From assembly GCA_044432945.1 (NCBI GenBank), contig JAWXUD010000041.1, positions 1 to 12,643 of the forward strand: 12,643 nt of DNA. Reading direction: 5' to 3'. This document shows positions 5,496 through 12,521 of the stretch, one piece after another; position 1 is the stretch's first letter; the number at the start of each line of letters is the position of its first letter. A program made the translations under genes and the position numbers. Source of the DNA: JAWXUD01 sp044432945 (lineage in GTDB: Bacteria; Cyanobacteriota; Vampirovibrionia; Gastranaerophilales; Gastranaerophilaceae). Under the pieces are notes generated by a model. That model had not been told where the DNA came from, made no database searches, and worked only from the letters and a program-made list of their open reading frames with translations.

Positions 5496-6230
5496 ATGAT
5501 TGAATTTTTAGGCTTATGTGTAAAAAACTTATATAAAAGTACAAAATACCTGTTTTCTAGACAGGTAAAATTTTCTAGCATATTAACCCAAGCCGCAGCC
5601 ATCAGTTATGATAGTTTACCTATCGCATTGATTGTCGTTTTCATAGCGGCGGCGGTGATTACAATTCAGGTTTCTAAACAATTTTTAATGAGTGGTGCTG
5701 AATCCTATATCGGCGGAACGATGATGATAATAATGATTAGAGAAATCGCTCCAGGCTTTGTTGCATTAGCTGTTGGAGCGAGAGCTGGGACTGCAATTTC
5801 TGCTGAAATAGCTAATATGAAAGTAACAAACCAAGTTGATGCCATAAAAACCCTAAAAGTTGACCCTATCGGCTATTTTTTCACACCAAGAATTGTTGCA
5901 GCTGCCTTAACTATCCCAATGGTTGTTTTATTGGCTGAAGTTATTGGAATATTAGGTGGTATGTTTGTAGCTAACGCTACAATAGATTTGCATTACGCAC
6001 GTTATATGAATTCTGTTTGGCTTTGGTTATCAATGAAAGACATTTATATCAGCTTGTTTAAAGCGTTCATTTTTGGGATATTAATAACGCTAGTCTGTGC
6101 AACTAAAGGCTACCAGACTCAAGGGGGAGCTAAAGAAGTTGGACACGCTACAACTCAAGCAGCTATTTTATCAACCGTTTATATGCTAATCGCTGATTTT
6201 GTTATAAACCTGTTATTTTATATTTTTTAA
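5496..6230 (+). CDS. mlaE: MlaE/YrbE-family ABC transporter permease
   Basis: The 244-residue protein is a multi-span membrane protein of the MlaE family, the permease of MCE-type lipid transporters that move phospholipids between membranes; the plastid counterpart is TGD1. Family blocks visible are EIAPGFVALAVGARAGTAIS (83-102) with AEIANMKVTNQVDAI (103-117), then DPIGYFFTPRIVA (123-135) and the C-terminal TKGYQTQGGAKEVGHATT (203-220). Hydrophobic spans fall at about 42-60, 72-92, 131-157, 187-203 and 222-243. AAGGG (5484-5488) sits 7 bases before the ATG. The partner ATPase (MlaF) and MCE protein (MlaD) are not in the window, so the complex must be encoded in parts. The upstream terminator ends at the ribosome site, so expression probably depends on read-through or a promoter inside ilvE. 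Confidence 0.92.
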   Translation: MIEFLGLCVKNLYKSTKYLFSRQVKFSSILTQAAAISYDSLPIALIVVFIAAAVITIQVSKQFLMSGAESYIGGTMMIIMIREIAPGFVALAVGARAGTAISAEIANMKVTNQVDAIKTLKVDPIGYFFTPRIVAAALTIPMVVLLAEVIGILGGMFVANATIDLHYARYMNSVWLWLSMKDIYISLFKAFIFGILITLVCATKGYQTQGGAKEVGHATTQAAILSTVYMLIADFVINLLFYIF

Positions 6231-6244
6231 AAAGTTCTAAATCA

Positions 6245-7630
6245 TTACGCCAAATATTTTTGAACGGTTTGTTTATCAAAAACCTCAATACTATCTTTTG
6301 AATGGATAAACACCATACAAGAGATTATCGATTTCAAAGTTTCAAAATCAGAGAACGACATCTTATGACGTAAATCTTCCATATTATTTGCCAAAAATTC
6401 CATGATGATAGTTTTATTATCAAAAACCAAACTAGAAAAATAATCGAAAGATTCTTTAGACTTAATCCCCTCTAAATAAACGACATCAGGCGACTGAAAC
6501 TCAATAAATCGAGCCGCTTTATCCAAATTAAAGCCAATATTTTCGTTCAATTCGCACTGATTTACACTTTTTAAGTCATATTTAGCTATACTTTCTAATG
6601 TCATGATATTTTTGTTAGTATCTTTGTTCGCTGCCTCCAACAACAAAGAATAAATAATATGAGTTTTTCCGCTCAAAGGTGAACCACAAACCAAAATTAT
6701 ACCTGAATTAAGCAACGCAGATTTCACTGTAACCAAATCCTTTGAAGAAGTTATTATTTGTTCTAAAGACTTTGGTGGTTTATAAATTTTCAAGAAAATT
6801 CTTTCACCCATAATTGTAGGGAAAGTCGAAATACTTGCTATCAAATCAATCTCATCAACCCTGAAACACAATTTGCCAAGTTGAGGGACTTCTGAAACTG
6901 AAGGATCAAGCTCTGCAAGCGTTTTCAACTTTGCAACAAAAGATGATATTAAAACACTAGGAATACTTCCTTTGCCTGAAAGCTCATTATTTTTTTTGAA
7001 ATTAATCTCTAATCCTTGCTCCCCGTTTTGAAAAGTAACTTCATGAACGTTTTCGATAATAGCTTGTTTCAAAATAGCACGTATGATTTTCTGGATATGC
7101 CCATCAGACAAATCGTTACTGTGCAACTTTTCACGCCAATCATAACCCGCATTCTCATCGGTATAAATCTCGCCAACCGCTCTTTCACTCTGATAATATT
7201 CCTGAATTTTTTTCATAATACTAGCCTCAGAAGAAACAACTGGCTCTATAGAACATTCTGCAGTTTCAATTATCTTATCAACAGCGAACAAATCCAAAGG
7301 ATCAGCCATAGCAACGGTTAAAACATCTTCAATCTTAAACAACGGAATAATTCTATACTTTCTCGCATCAGAAAAAGTTATATATTTTAAACACTTATTA
7401 TCAAGTGCGTAATCCTCAAGATTAACATAAGGAATATGCAATTTTGCCTCTAAAAATTTTAATATAGATTCTTCTGAAATAGAACCAGAATTAATTAAAG
7501 CCTGACCAATGTTTATATTTTGAGCATTAGAAATCTCTTCAGCTTTTTCAATTGTTTCATAAGCGACCAACCCCGCACGCACCAAGTCATATTTCAACTT
7601 TTCTAAAGTTTTATTAGTAACTGTTTCCAT
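6245..7630 (-). CDS. Shortened PilB/GspE-like secretion ATPase with altered Walker B
   Basis: From the ATG the protein has 461 residues, about 100 short of a typical PilB. Two MshEN-type repeats (about 11-71) end in HIPYVNLEDY, and the GspE N-domain strand LTVAMADPLD (104-113) follows. The core keeps ISTFPTIMGERIFLKIY (267-283) and a Walker A GSPLSGKT (316-323, Lys322). The Walker B region, normally DPDVxxxGEIRD, reads SPDVVYLEGIKS, losing the GEIRD order; the Asp box is reduced to TLES. The tetracysteine zinc motif and C-terminal lobe are missing. It may be a weak or inactive ATPase acting as a regulator. The ATG at 7628-7630 is preferred over the TTG just upstream, because AAGGGG (7636-7641) lies 5 bases away. 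Only 9 bases separate it from the response regulator stop, so the two are translationally linked. N-terminal homologues bind c-di-GMP, but motif residues here are degraded. Confidence 0.82.
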   Translation of the reverse strand: METVTNKTLEKLKYDLVRAGLVAYETIEKAEEISNAQNINIGQALINSGSISEESILKFLEAKLHIPYVNLEDYALDNKCLKYITFSDARKYRIIPLFKIEDVLTVAMADPLDLFAVDKIIETAECSIEPVVSSEASIMKKIQEYYQSERAVGEIYTDENAGYDWREKLHSNDLSDGHIQKIIRAILKQAIIENVHEVTFQNGEQGLEINFKKNNELSGKGSIPSVLISSFVAKLKTLAELDPSVSEVPQLGKLCFRVDEIDLIASISTFPTIMGERIFLKIYKPPKSLEQIITSSKDLVTVKSALLNSGIILVCGSPLSGKTHIIYSLLLEAANKDTNKNIMTLESIAKYDLKSVNQCELNENIGFNLDKAARFIEFQSPDVVYLEGIKSKESFDYFSSLVFDNKTIIMEFLANNMEDLRHKMSFSDFETLKSIISCMVFIHSKDSIEVFDKQTVQKYLA

Positions 7631-7635
7631 CAAAA

Positions 7636-7641
7636 CCCCTT
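7636..7641 (-). promoter_or_regulatory. Ribosome site overlapping the response regulator stop
   Basis: Minus-strand TAAGGGG includes the TAA stop of the response regulator (7640-7642) and forms the Shine-Dalgarno for the ATPase-like gene. Spacing is 5 bases to the ATG at 7630 but only 2 to the TTG at 7633, so the ATG is favoured. Confidence 0.7.
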
Positions 7642-8002
7642 AACTCAAATATTGTTGAACTTTTTTAACAACCTCATCAAGATCGAAAGGTTTTGTAATA
7701 TACTCATTCACACCTGTTTCTTCACCTATCAATTTGTCGTCTTCTTGCGAACGTGCCGTAATCATCAATATAGGAATATCCTTATATTTGTTATCATATT
7801 TCAAAAGTCTACTGATTTTATACCCATTAATTTTAGGCATCATCACATCTAAAATCATCAAATCAGGCATCATCTCTTTCGCCAATCTCAACCCATCTTC
7901 GCCATTATAAGCACAATAACAAGTATATCCTGCAACCTCTAAAACAAATTTTAGACTTTCTACAATATCTTGCTCATCATCAACTATTAGAATTTTTTTC
8001 AT
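7640..8002 (-). CDS. CheY-like single-domain response regulator
   Basis: The 120-residue protein is one receiver domain with no output domain. The acidic pocket Asp8/Asp9 (IVDDE), phosphoacceptor Asp52 (LDVMMP), Thr82 (MITA) and Lys104 (TKPF) are all present, so it should accept phosphate. The strand and helix pattern is complete to the final helix VVKKVQQYL. It should signal by binding a partner protein, as CheY or Spo0F do. The sites GGGGAAG (8005-8011) and an extended -10 promoter lie upstream. It sits between a histidine kinase gene upstream and a PilB/GspE-like gene downstream, so the kinase is the likely phosphodonor and the ATPase-like protein or the pilus machinery a possible target (inference from context). 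Confidence 0.93.
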   Translation of the reverse strand: MKKILIVDDEQDIVESLKFVLEVAGYTCYCAYNGEDGLRLAKEMMPDLMILDVMMPKINGYKISRLLKYDNKYKDIPILMITARSQEDDKLIGEETGVNEYITKPFDLDEVVKKVQQYLS

Positions 8003-8033
8003 ATCTTCCCCATTCTCAAGCTTTCTTAATATA

Positions 8034-8063
8034 ATTATACCATATTACAGCATACATTGTCTA
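8034..8063 (-). promoter_or_regulatory. Extended -10 promoter for response regulator operon
   Basis: Minus-strand TAGACA (8058-8063), 18 bases, then TGG-TATAAT with a consensus -10 at 8034-8039 and the TGn extension. It lies in the 74-base gap between the kinase stop and the regulator start, so the regulator and the ATPase-like gene can be made without the kinase. Confidence 0.65.
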
Positions 8064-8076
8064 TTACTAAATTTCA

Positions 8077-9771
8077 TCAAACCACCAAGCAAGGCTTTGC
8101 AACAACTGGCAAGACAAAGGAAAAATTCGAACCTTTTTCTGGCTCGCTTTCACACCAAATTGCGCCACCATGAGCGTCCAACAACTGCTTTGCAATAGGC
8201 AACCCCAACCCAGAACCACCCTCTTTGCGAGATAATGAATTTTCAATTTGTGCGAATTTTTCAAACACCTGCAACAAATCTTTCTGCTCTATCCCAATCC
8301 CCTCATCGATTACGCTCACCTGAATATAATCGCCATCAAGGTTTATGCCGTCAGCAAAAATTGGATTAATTTTTATATCTTTAGCGTTAATCAAATGTGA
8401 AGAAATTACCACATTTTTACCCTCATAAGTAAACTTGATAGCATTTGACACCAAATTTGTTAACACTTGCTCAAGCCTTTTCAAATCAGCATTAATCATA
8501 GGAGAGTTAGGCATCTCCTGAACTATCAAATTGATATTTTTAGACTTTGCTATCTCACTAAAAGTTGATTTTGCGTACTCTATCACTGAATTAATATTGA
8601 TTTCTTTAAAATTAAAATCCATTTTCCCAGCTTCGATTTTAGAAATATCTAATAAGTCGTTAATAATCTCAGACAACCTCTGAACATTTCGCCTAGCCAT
8701 AGATAAAAACTTATCAGCAGATGAAGAAATCTCACCACAACGCCCGCTAAGCATAATATCTAAAGAATTTTTAATAGAGGTTAAAGGTGTACGTAATTCA
8801 TGAGATACAATCGAGATAAATTCCGATTTTACATGTTCCAATCGTTCAAGCTTTAAATTTGTTTCCTTAATCTCTTGATACAAAGTAGCACTTTTTAACG
8901 GCAAAGAAACCTGTTGAGCTATCGTTTGAAAACAAGTTGAATCCTCCGATGAAAACGGAGTATCTTTATAAATTTCGACAAACCCCAAACAATCATCACC
9001 CAAACTAATAGGAGCTAACATATTATCATATTGAAATAACGTAAACGTAAACTTGTTAGCAGGATATTTAATATGCTTAACGACCTTCAGTCCATCAATA
9101 TCTATTTTATAAGGCAAAGATAAATTTTCAAAAAGTGCGTTATAGTTAAGCACCGTGCGAAACTTCAATGCAACCAACAACTCATCAGAAATATCATGGA
9201 GCGAATTTAATATCAAAACAGGTTGTTCTTCACTACAAAGTGATAATGTACAAGTTAGTGAAAAACTAAGTGCCTTATCCATACCCTCAATCATATAATT
9301 TAAAAGTTTTGATTTATCCAATGTACCTGCAAAATTCGAACTTGTACTATACAAAGCATTCAAACGATACAAACTATCCGCAAGATCCTTATTTGTGTTA
9401 GATAACATATCTAGCGAATTTTTCATACGCAAATTTATTTTTATAATAGAGCAAATAACCTCTTCTGACATGTCATTTGTAACAATCGCATTAACCTGCT
9501 TTAACAAATCTTTATCAATATTTTCAGAATTTGAAAGAAGAAGCATAACACAATTTTCAGTATAAGATTTAATCTTTTTAACAATTCTTTTTAAATCAAC
9601 AACACCAACTTTATCATCTAAAACAACGACATCAGGTGCATCAACTGCCGTCAAATCACATATGTATATCTCATTAACAGACGAATGGAATTCATAAGAA
9701 TTTCTAACAAACAATTCATCAAAATATTTAATAGATTTTTCATCATCTGAAATTAACAAAACTTTTTTCAT
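8077..9771 (-). CDS. Soluble hybrid histidine kinase: pseudo-receiver, GAF-like, HisKA, HATPase
   Basis: Counted from the ATG at 9769-9771 the protein has 564 residues and no membrane span. A receiver-like domain (1-115) keeps the acidic pair SDDE and an Asp at the phosphoacceptor place (VVVLDD) but has TND where the conserved Lys-Pro should be, so it is probably degenerate. A GAF-like sensor region spans about 130-300. Then follow HisKA with SHELRTP (His324), the N box NLVSNAIKF (439-447), G1 DEGIGIE (489-495) and G2 GGSGLGLPI (518-526). It should autophosphorylate and pass phosphate to the adjacent CheY-like protein. Start choice: in-frame ATGs at 9792 and 9780 add 7 or 3 residues. None of the three has a Shine-Dalgarno, but a TAAAAT box 7 bases before 9771 and alignment of MKKVLLIS with the neighbouring receiver favour 9771. 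Confidence 0.92.
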   Translation of the reverse strand: MKKVLLISDDEKSIKYFDELFVRNSYEFHSSVNEIYICDLTAVDAPDVVVLDDKVGVVDLKRIVKKIKSYTENCVMLLLSNSENIDKDLLKQVNAIVTNDMSEEVICSIIKINLRMKNSLDMLSNTNKDLADSLYRLNALYSTSSNFAGTLDKSKLLNYMIEGMDKALSFSLTCTLSLCSEEQPVLILNSLHDISDELLVALKFRTVLNYNALFENLSLPYKIDIDGLKVVKHIKYPANKFTFTLFQYDNMLAPISLGDDCLGFVEIYKDTPFSSEDSTCFQTIAQQVSLPLKSATLYQEIKETNLKLERLEHVKSEFISIVSHELRTPLTSIKNSLDIMLSGRCGEISSSADKFLSMARRNVQRLSEIINDLLDISKIEAGKMDFNFKEININSVIEYAKSTFSEIAKSKNINLIVQEMPNSPMINADLKRLEQVLTNLVSNAIKFTYEGKNVVISSHLINAKDIKINPIFADGINLDGDYIQVSVIDEGIGIEQKDLLQVFEKFAQIENSLSRKEGGSGLGLPIAKQLLDAHGGAIWCESEPEKGSNFSFVLPVVAKPCLVV

Positions 9772-9778
9772 AACTAAC

Positions 9779-9806
9779 ATTTTAGCAAGCATTTGCTTTT
9801 TTGCAA
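9779..9806 (-). promoter_or_regulatory. Possible leaderless promoter of the kinase gene
   Basis: Minus-strand TTGCAA (9801-9806), 16 bases, then TAAAAT (9779-9784), which ends 7 bases before the ATG at 9771. Each box has one or two mismatches. It fits the missing Shine-Dalgarno but is not proof. Confidence 0.35.
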
Positions 9807-9812
9807 ATTGGT

Positions 9813-9829
9813 AAACTTTTATAAAGTTT
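9813..9829. other. Short inverted repeat between relA and the kinase gene
   Basis: AAACTTT-TAT-AAAGTTT is a perfect 7-base-arm repeat about 20 bases beyond the relA stop. It could form a weak RNA hairpin at the end of relA, but no T-run follows on the minus strand, so I do not call it a terminator. Confidence 0.3.
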
Positions 9830-9849
9830 TATTAAATAGCTACACAAAT

Positions 9850-12060
9850 TTATTTTTTACGTTTTTGCGTTTTTTGCTTTGAATTTTTAACCGAACGCTG
9901 ATTATTATTAGCTCCAGAATAAGATGTTTGAATACGTTTCACACTAAACACATCTGGCAAATTCTGCAAGCTCACAATAACTTTTTTCAACGTTGTAATA
10001 TTATCAAGCTCAATACCTAACTCGATTATACCAACTTTATTATTTTTAGATTTGACATTCGCATAATTAATATTCGTATTATTATCCGAAACAATCGCAA
10101 TTACATCTTTTAACAACCCCATTTTCTCAGCTGTTTCAATACGGATTGTCGTTGAATAAGTCTTATTAACATTATCCCCTGACCAACTAATGTCCATCAA
10201 TCTTTCAGGCTCAACAGCTTCTAAAGTTTGGCAATCAACCCTATGAACTGAAACCCCCTTAGAACGAGTAACAACTCCAACAATAGGCTCACCAGGGATT
10301 GGAGAACAACATTTTGCTATTCCATACAAAAGCCCCTCTAACCCAGCAATATCCTTTGTTGATTTGGTATGAGTTTTCGTATGAAACGTACTTTCTAAAG
10401 TTTTCTGCACAGCTGGTTTTTTAATCTTATTAACGATCTTATTTAAAGTTGTTTCACCATACCCCAAAGCTGCAAACAAATCCTCTGCTGATGAATAATT
10501 CATATGCTTCGCAATTTTTTCAAATTCACCTTGCTTACTATATTCATCAAAAACGGCTTTACTCAACTCATGCTCTAAATTAGATTTACCGACTTCAATA
10601 TGCTCTTCACGATTATTCTTCTTAAACCACTGCTTAATTTTTGATGAAGCCTGTTTTGTTACAACAAAATTCAACCAATCCAATCTAGGTGCCATAGTCT
10701 TTGACGTTAAAATCTCTACAATATCACCATTATTTAACTTAGTATCCAACTGAGCTATACGTCCATTAACCAACGCCCCAACAGTTTTATGCCCAATATC
10801 TGTATGAATTCTATATGAAAAATCAACAGGCGTAGCGTTTATTGGCAAATCCAAAACATCACCGTTCGGAGTAAAAGCAAAAACTTGATCCGAAAATAAA
10901 TCCAATTTAACAGAATCAACATAATCCTCTGCACTTGTCATATCATTATCATATTCAACAAGCTTTCTCATCCAAGAAAATTGAACGTCATCTTGATTAT
11001 CAGCTTTTTGAGAACCTTTTTCCTTATAACGCCAATGTGCCGCAACCCCATACTCAGCAACCTCATGCATATCCCAAGTTCTAATTTGAACCTCTAAGGG
11101 CTTCAACCTCGGACCAATTACAGAAGTATGCAAAGACTGATACAAGTTACCCTTTGGCATCGCAATATAATCCTTAAAACGACCTGGTATCGGCTTGAAT
11201 TGCGAATGGATCAGCCCCAAAACCTCATAACACTCTTTTTCTGAATCAACAATCACACGAACAGCTGTAATATCATACAAGTCATGAAAGGCAATATTTA
11301 AACGCTTCATCTTGCTATAAATACTAAAGTAATGCTTCGCACGACCAGTAATTTGTGCATTAATTCCATTTTTTTTCACATCTGTCTGAATTTGTTTGAT
11401 TAACAATTTAACTGTTTCTTCACGACTTGCCTTCGTTTGAGAAACAAGTTGTGCAATCTCAAAATACTTTTCAGGCTCTAAATATCGAAGCGATAAATCC
11501 TCCAACTCAGCCTTAATCTTCCCAATCCCCAAACGGTTTGCCAATGGTGCAAAAATATCTAAAGTTTCTCTAGCTATTTTTTGCTGTTTATTAGCAACCA
11601 TAAAATTAAGCGTTCGCATATTATGCAACCTATCAGCCAATTTTAAAAACACGATGCGAATATCACTAGCCATAGCTATAAACAATCTACGGAAATTCTC
11701 TGCCTGACGCTCCTCATTAGATTTGAACTTCAACTTACTAAGTTTTGTCACACCTTGAACTAAAGTTAGTACGTCTTTTCCAAATAATTTTTCAATCTCT
11801 TCTGGTTCAGTATCAGTATCTTCCAAAATATCATGCAAAAAAGCAGCCATCAAAGTGCTTGTATCAACCTTCAAATTCGCAAGGATTTTTGCAACCTCTA
11901 ATGGGTGGATAATATAAGGCTCTTCAGATACTCGATACTGCCCATCATGAAGTCTTTTTGCAAACAAAAACGCCTGCTCTATTTTCTCAATTTCTTCTGA
12001 CTCTTTTTTTTGAGCAACTAATATTTTTTTTATTTCCTGAAAAAGCGGTTTTTCTGACAT
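9850..12060 (-). CDS. rel: Bifunctional (p)ppGpp synthetase/hydrolase (RelA/SpoT, Rel)
   Basis: The 736-residue length is typical for a long RSH enzyme. Domains run in order. The HD hydrolase (about 28-160) has His52, the LHD pair at 76-77 with ILED after it, and Asp143 in ADRLHN. The synthetase (about 230-345) contains YSIYSKMKR and ITAVRVIV, and RFKD at 294-297. RxKD is the form found in bifunctional Rel and SpoT, whereas EXDD marks synthesis-only RelA. The TGS domain follows (about 393-453, FTPNGDVLDLP), then a zinc-finger/CC region (AKCCSPIPGEPIVG, 582-595, with Cys610) and a C-terminal ACT domain (about 636-705), ending in a Lys/Arg/Gln-rich tail. It should make and degrade the stringent-response alarmone. 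There is no Shine-Dalgarno; the promoter lies so close that the message is probably leaderless. It is the only RSH gene in the window. Confidence 0.96.
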   Translation of the reverse strand: MSEKPLFQEIKKILVAQKKESEEIEKIEQAFLFAKRLHDGQYRVSEEPYIIHPLEVAKILANLKVDTSTLMAAFLHDILEDTDTEPEEIEKLFGKDVLTLVQGVTKLSKLKFKSNEERQAENFRRLFIAMASDIRIVFLKLADRLHNMRTLNFMVANKQQKIARETLDIFAPLANRLGIGKIKAELEDLSLRYLEPEKYFEIAQLVSQTKASREETVKLLIKQIQTDVKKNGINAQITGRAKHYFSIYSKMKRLNIAFHDLYDITAVRVIVDSEKECYEVLGLIHSQFKPIPGRFKDYIAMPKGNLYQSLHTSVIGPRLKPLEVQIRTWDMHEVAEYGVAAHWRYKEKGSQKADNQDDVQFSWMRKLVEYDNDMTSAEDYVDSVKLDLFSDQVFAFTPNGDVLDLPINATPVDFSYRIHTDIGHKTVGALVNGRIAQLDTKLNNGDIVEILTSKTMAPRLDWLNFVVTKQASSKIKQWFKKNNREEHIEVGKSNLEHELSKAVFDEYSKQGEFEKIAKHMNYSSAEDLFAALGYGETTLNKIVNKIKKPAVQKTLESTFHTKTHTKSTKDIAGLEGLLYGIAKCCSPIPGEPIVGVVTRSKGVSVHRVDCQTLEAVEPERLMDISWSGDNVNKTYSTTIRIETAEKMGLLKDVIAIVSDNNTNINYANVKSKNNKVGIIELGIELDNITTLKKVIVSLQNLPDVFSVKRIQTSYSGANNNQRSVKNSKQKTQKRKK

Positions 12061-12069
12061 GATAAGTTA

Positions 12070-12098
12070 ATAATACATTTTTTTTAAATATTTTTCAA
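12070..12098 (-). promoter_or_regulatory. Predicted promoter of rel, probably giving a leaderless mRNA
   Basis: Minus-strand TTGAAA (12093-12098), exactly 17 bases, then TATTAT (12070-12075). Only 9 bases separate the -10 from the ATG, so transcription would start within about three bases of the start codon, in keeping with the missing Shine-Dalgarno. Confidence 0.6.
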
Positions 12099-12135
12099 GT
12101 AAAATACTTATATATCATACGTTAGGATTATAGAA

Positions 12136-12426
12136 ATGTTTAAACTAAACGAAAAAGGAATTATACTAAAATTAAAAATATCTCCGAATGCAAGCAAAAA
12201 CGAATTTATAAAAACACCTGATGGCTTAAAACTCAAAATTACAGCACTTCCGATAGAAGGCAAAGCCAACAAATTTGTTATCGAATTCTTATCCAAATAT
12301 TTTAAAATCCCCAAAAGCTACATCGAAATTCTAAAAGGCGAAACCTCTAAAGAAAAAACTATATTATTAGCTTCGCAAGACAAAGACAAAATAGCCAATA
12401 TTATTGAATTTATAAATAATTTATAG
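12136..12426 (+). CDS. DUF167 / YggU (UPF0235) family protein
   Basis: The 96-residue protein matches this widespread, small, single-domain family along its whole length. The N-terminal strand ends in ISPNAS (15-20), LKLKITALPIEGKANKFV (31-48) carries the hallmark 'P.EGKAN' loop, and GETSKEKTI (68-76) corresponds to the usual 'G.tSR.K' segment with Lys for Arg. Members are about 90-110 residues and have no established biochemical function. AGGA (12124-12127) lies 8 bases before the ATG. The gene is divergent from rel, with about 75 bases between the two starts. It is Lys-rich, with codon use similar to its neighbours. Confidence 0.9.
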   Translation: MFKLNEKGIILKLKISPNASKNEFIKTPDGLKLKITALPIEGKANKFVIEFLSKYFKIPKSYIEILKGETSKEKTILLASQDKDKIANIIEFINNL

Positions 12427-12491
12427 TGTATTATTTACATTTTTTGTAAACATCTGTTAACATGGTAGCAAAAAAAATAATGCACGAGTAT

Positions 12492-12497
12492 TATAAT
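12492..12497 (+). promoter_or_regulatory. Consensus -10 box upstream of the last gene
   Basis: TATAAT lies 15 bases before the AAGG ribosome site of the following gene. No convincing -35 was found at 16-18 bases, so the call rests on the -10 alone. Confidence 0.4.
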
Positions 12498-12521
12498 CTT
12501 ATCAATTGCAATAAGGTAATT

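Noticed and set aside
7631..7633. TTG start one codon before the ATG of the PilB-like gene
   Set aside because: The ribosome site AAGGGG would be only 2 bases away; the ATG at 7630 has normal spacing.
12434..12450. TTTACA-TTTTT-TGTAAA hairpin after the DUF167 gene as a terminator
   Set aside because: The stem is only six AT-rich pairs, and the T-run is in the loop rather than after the stem.
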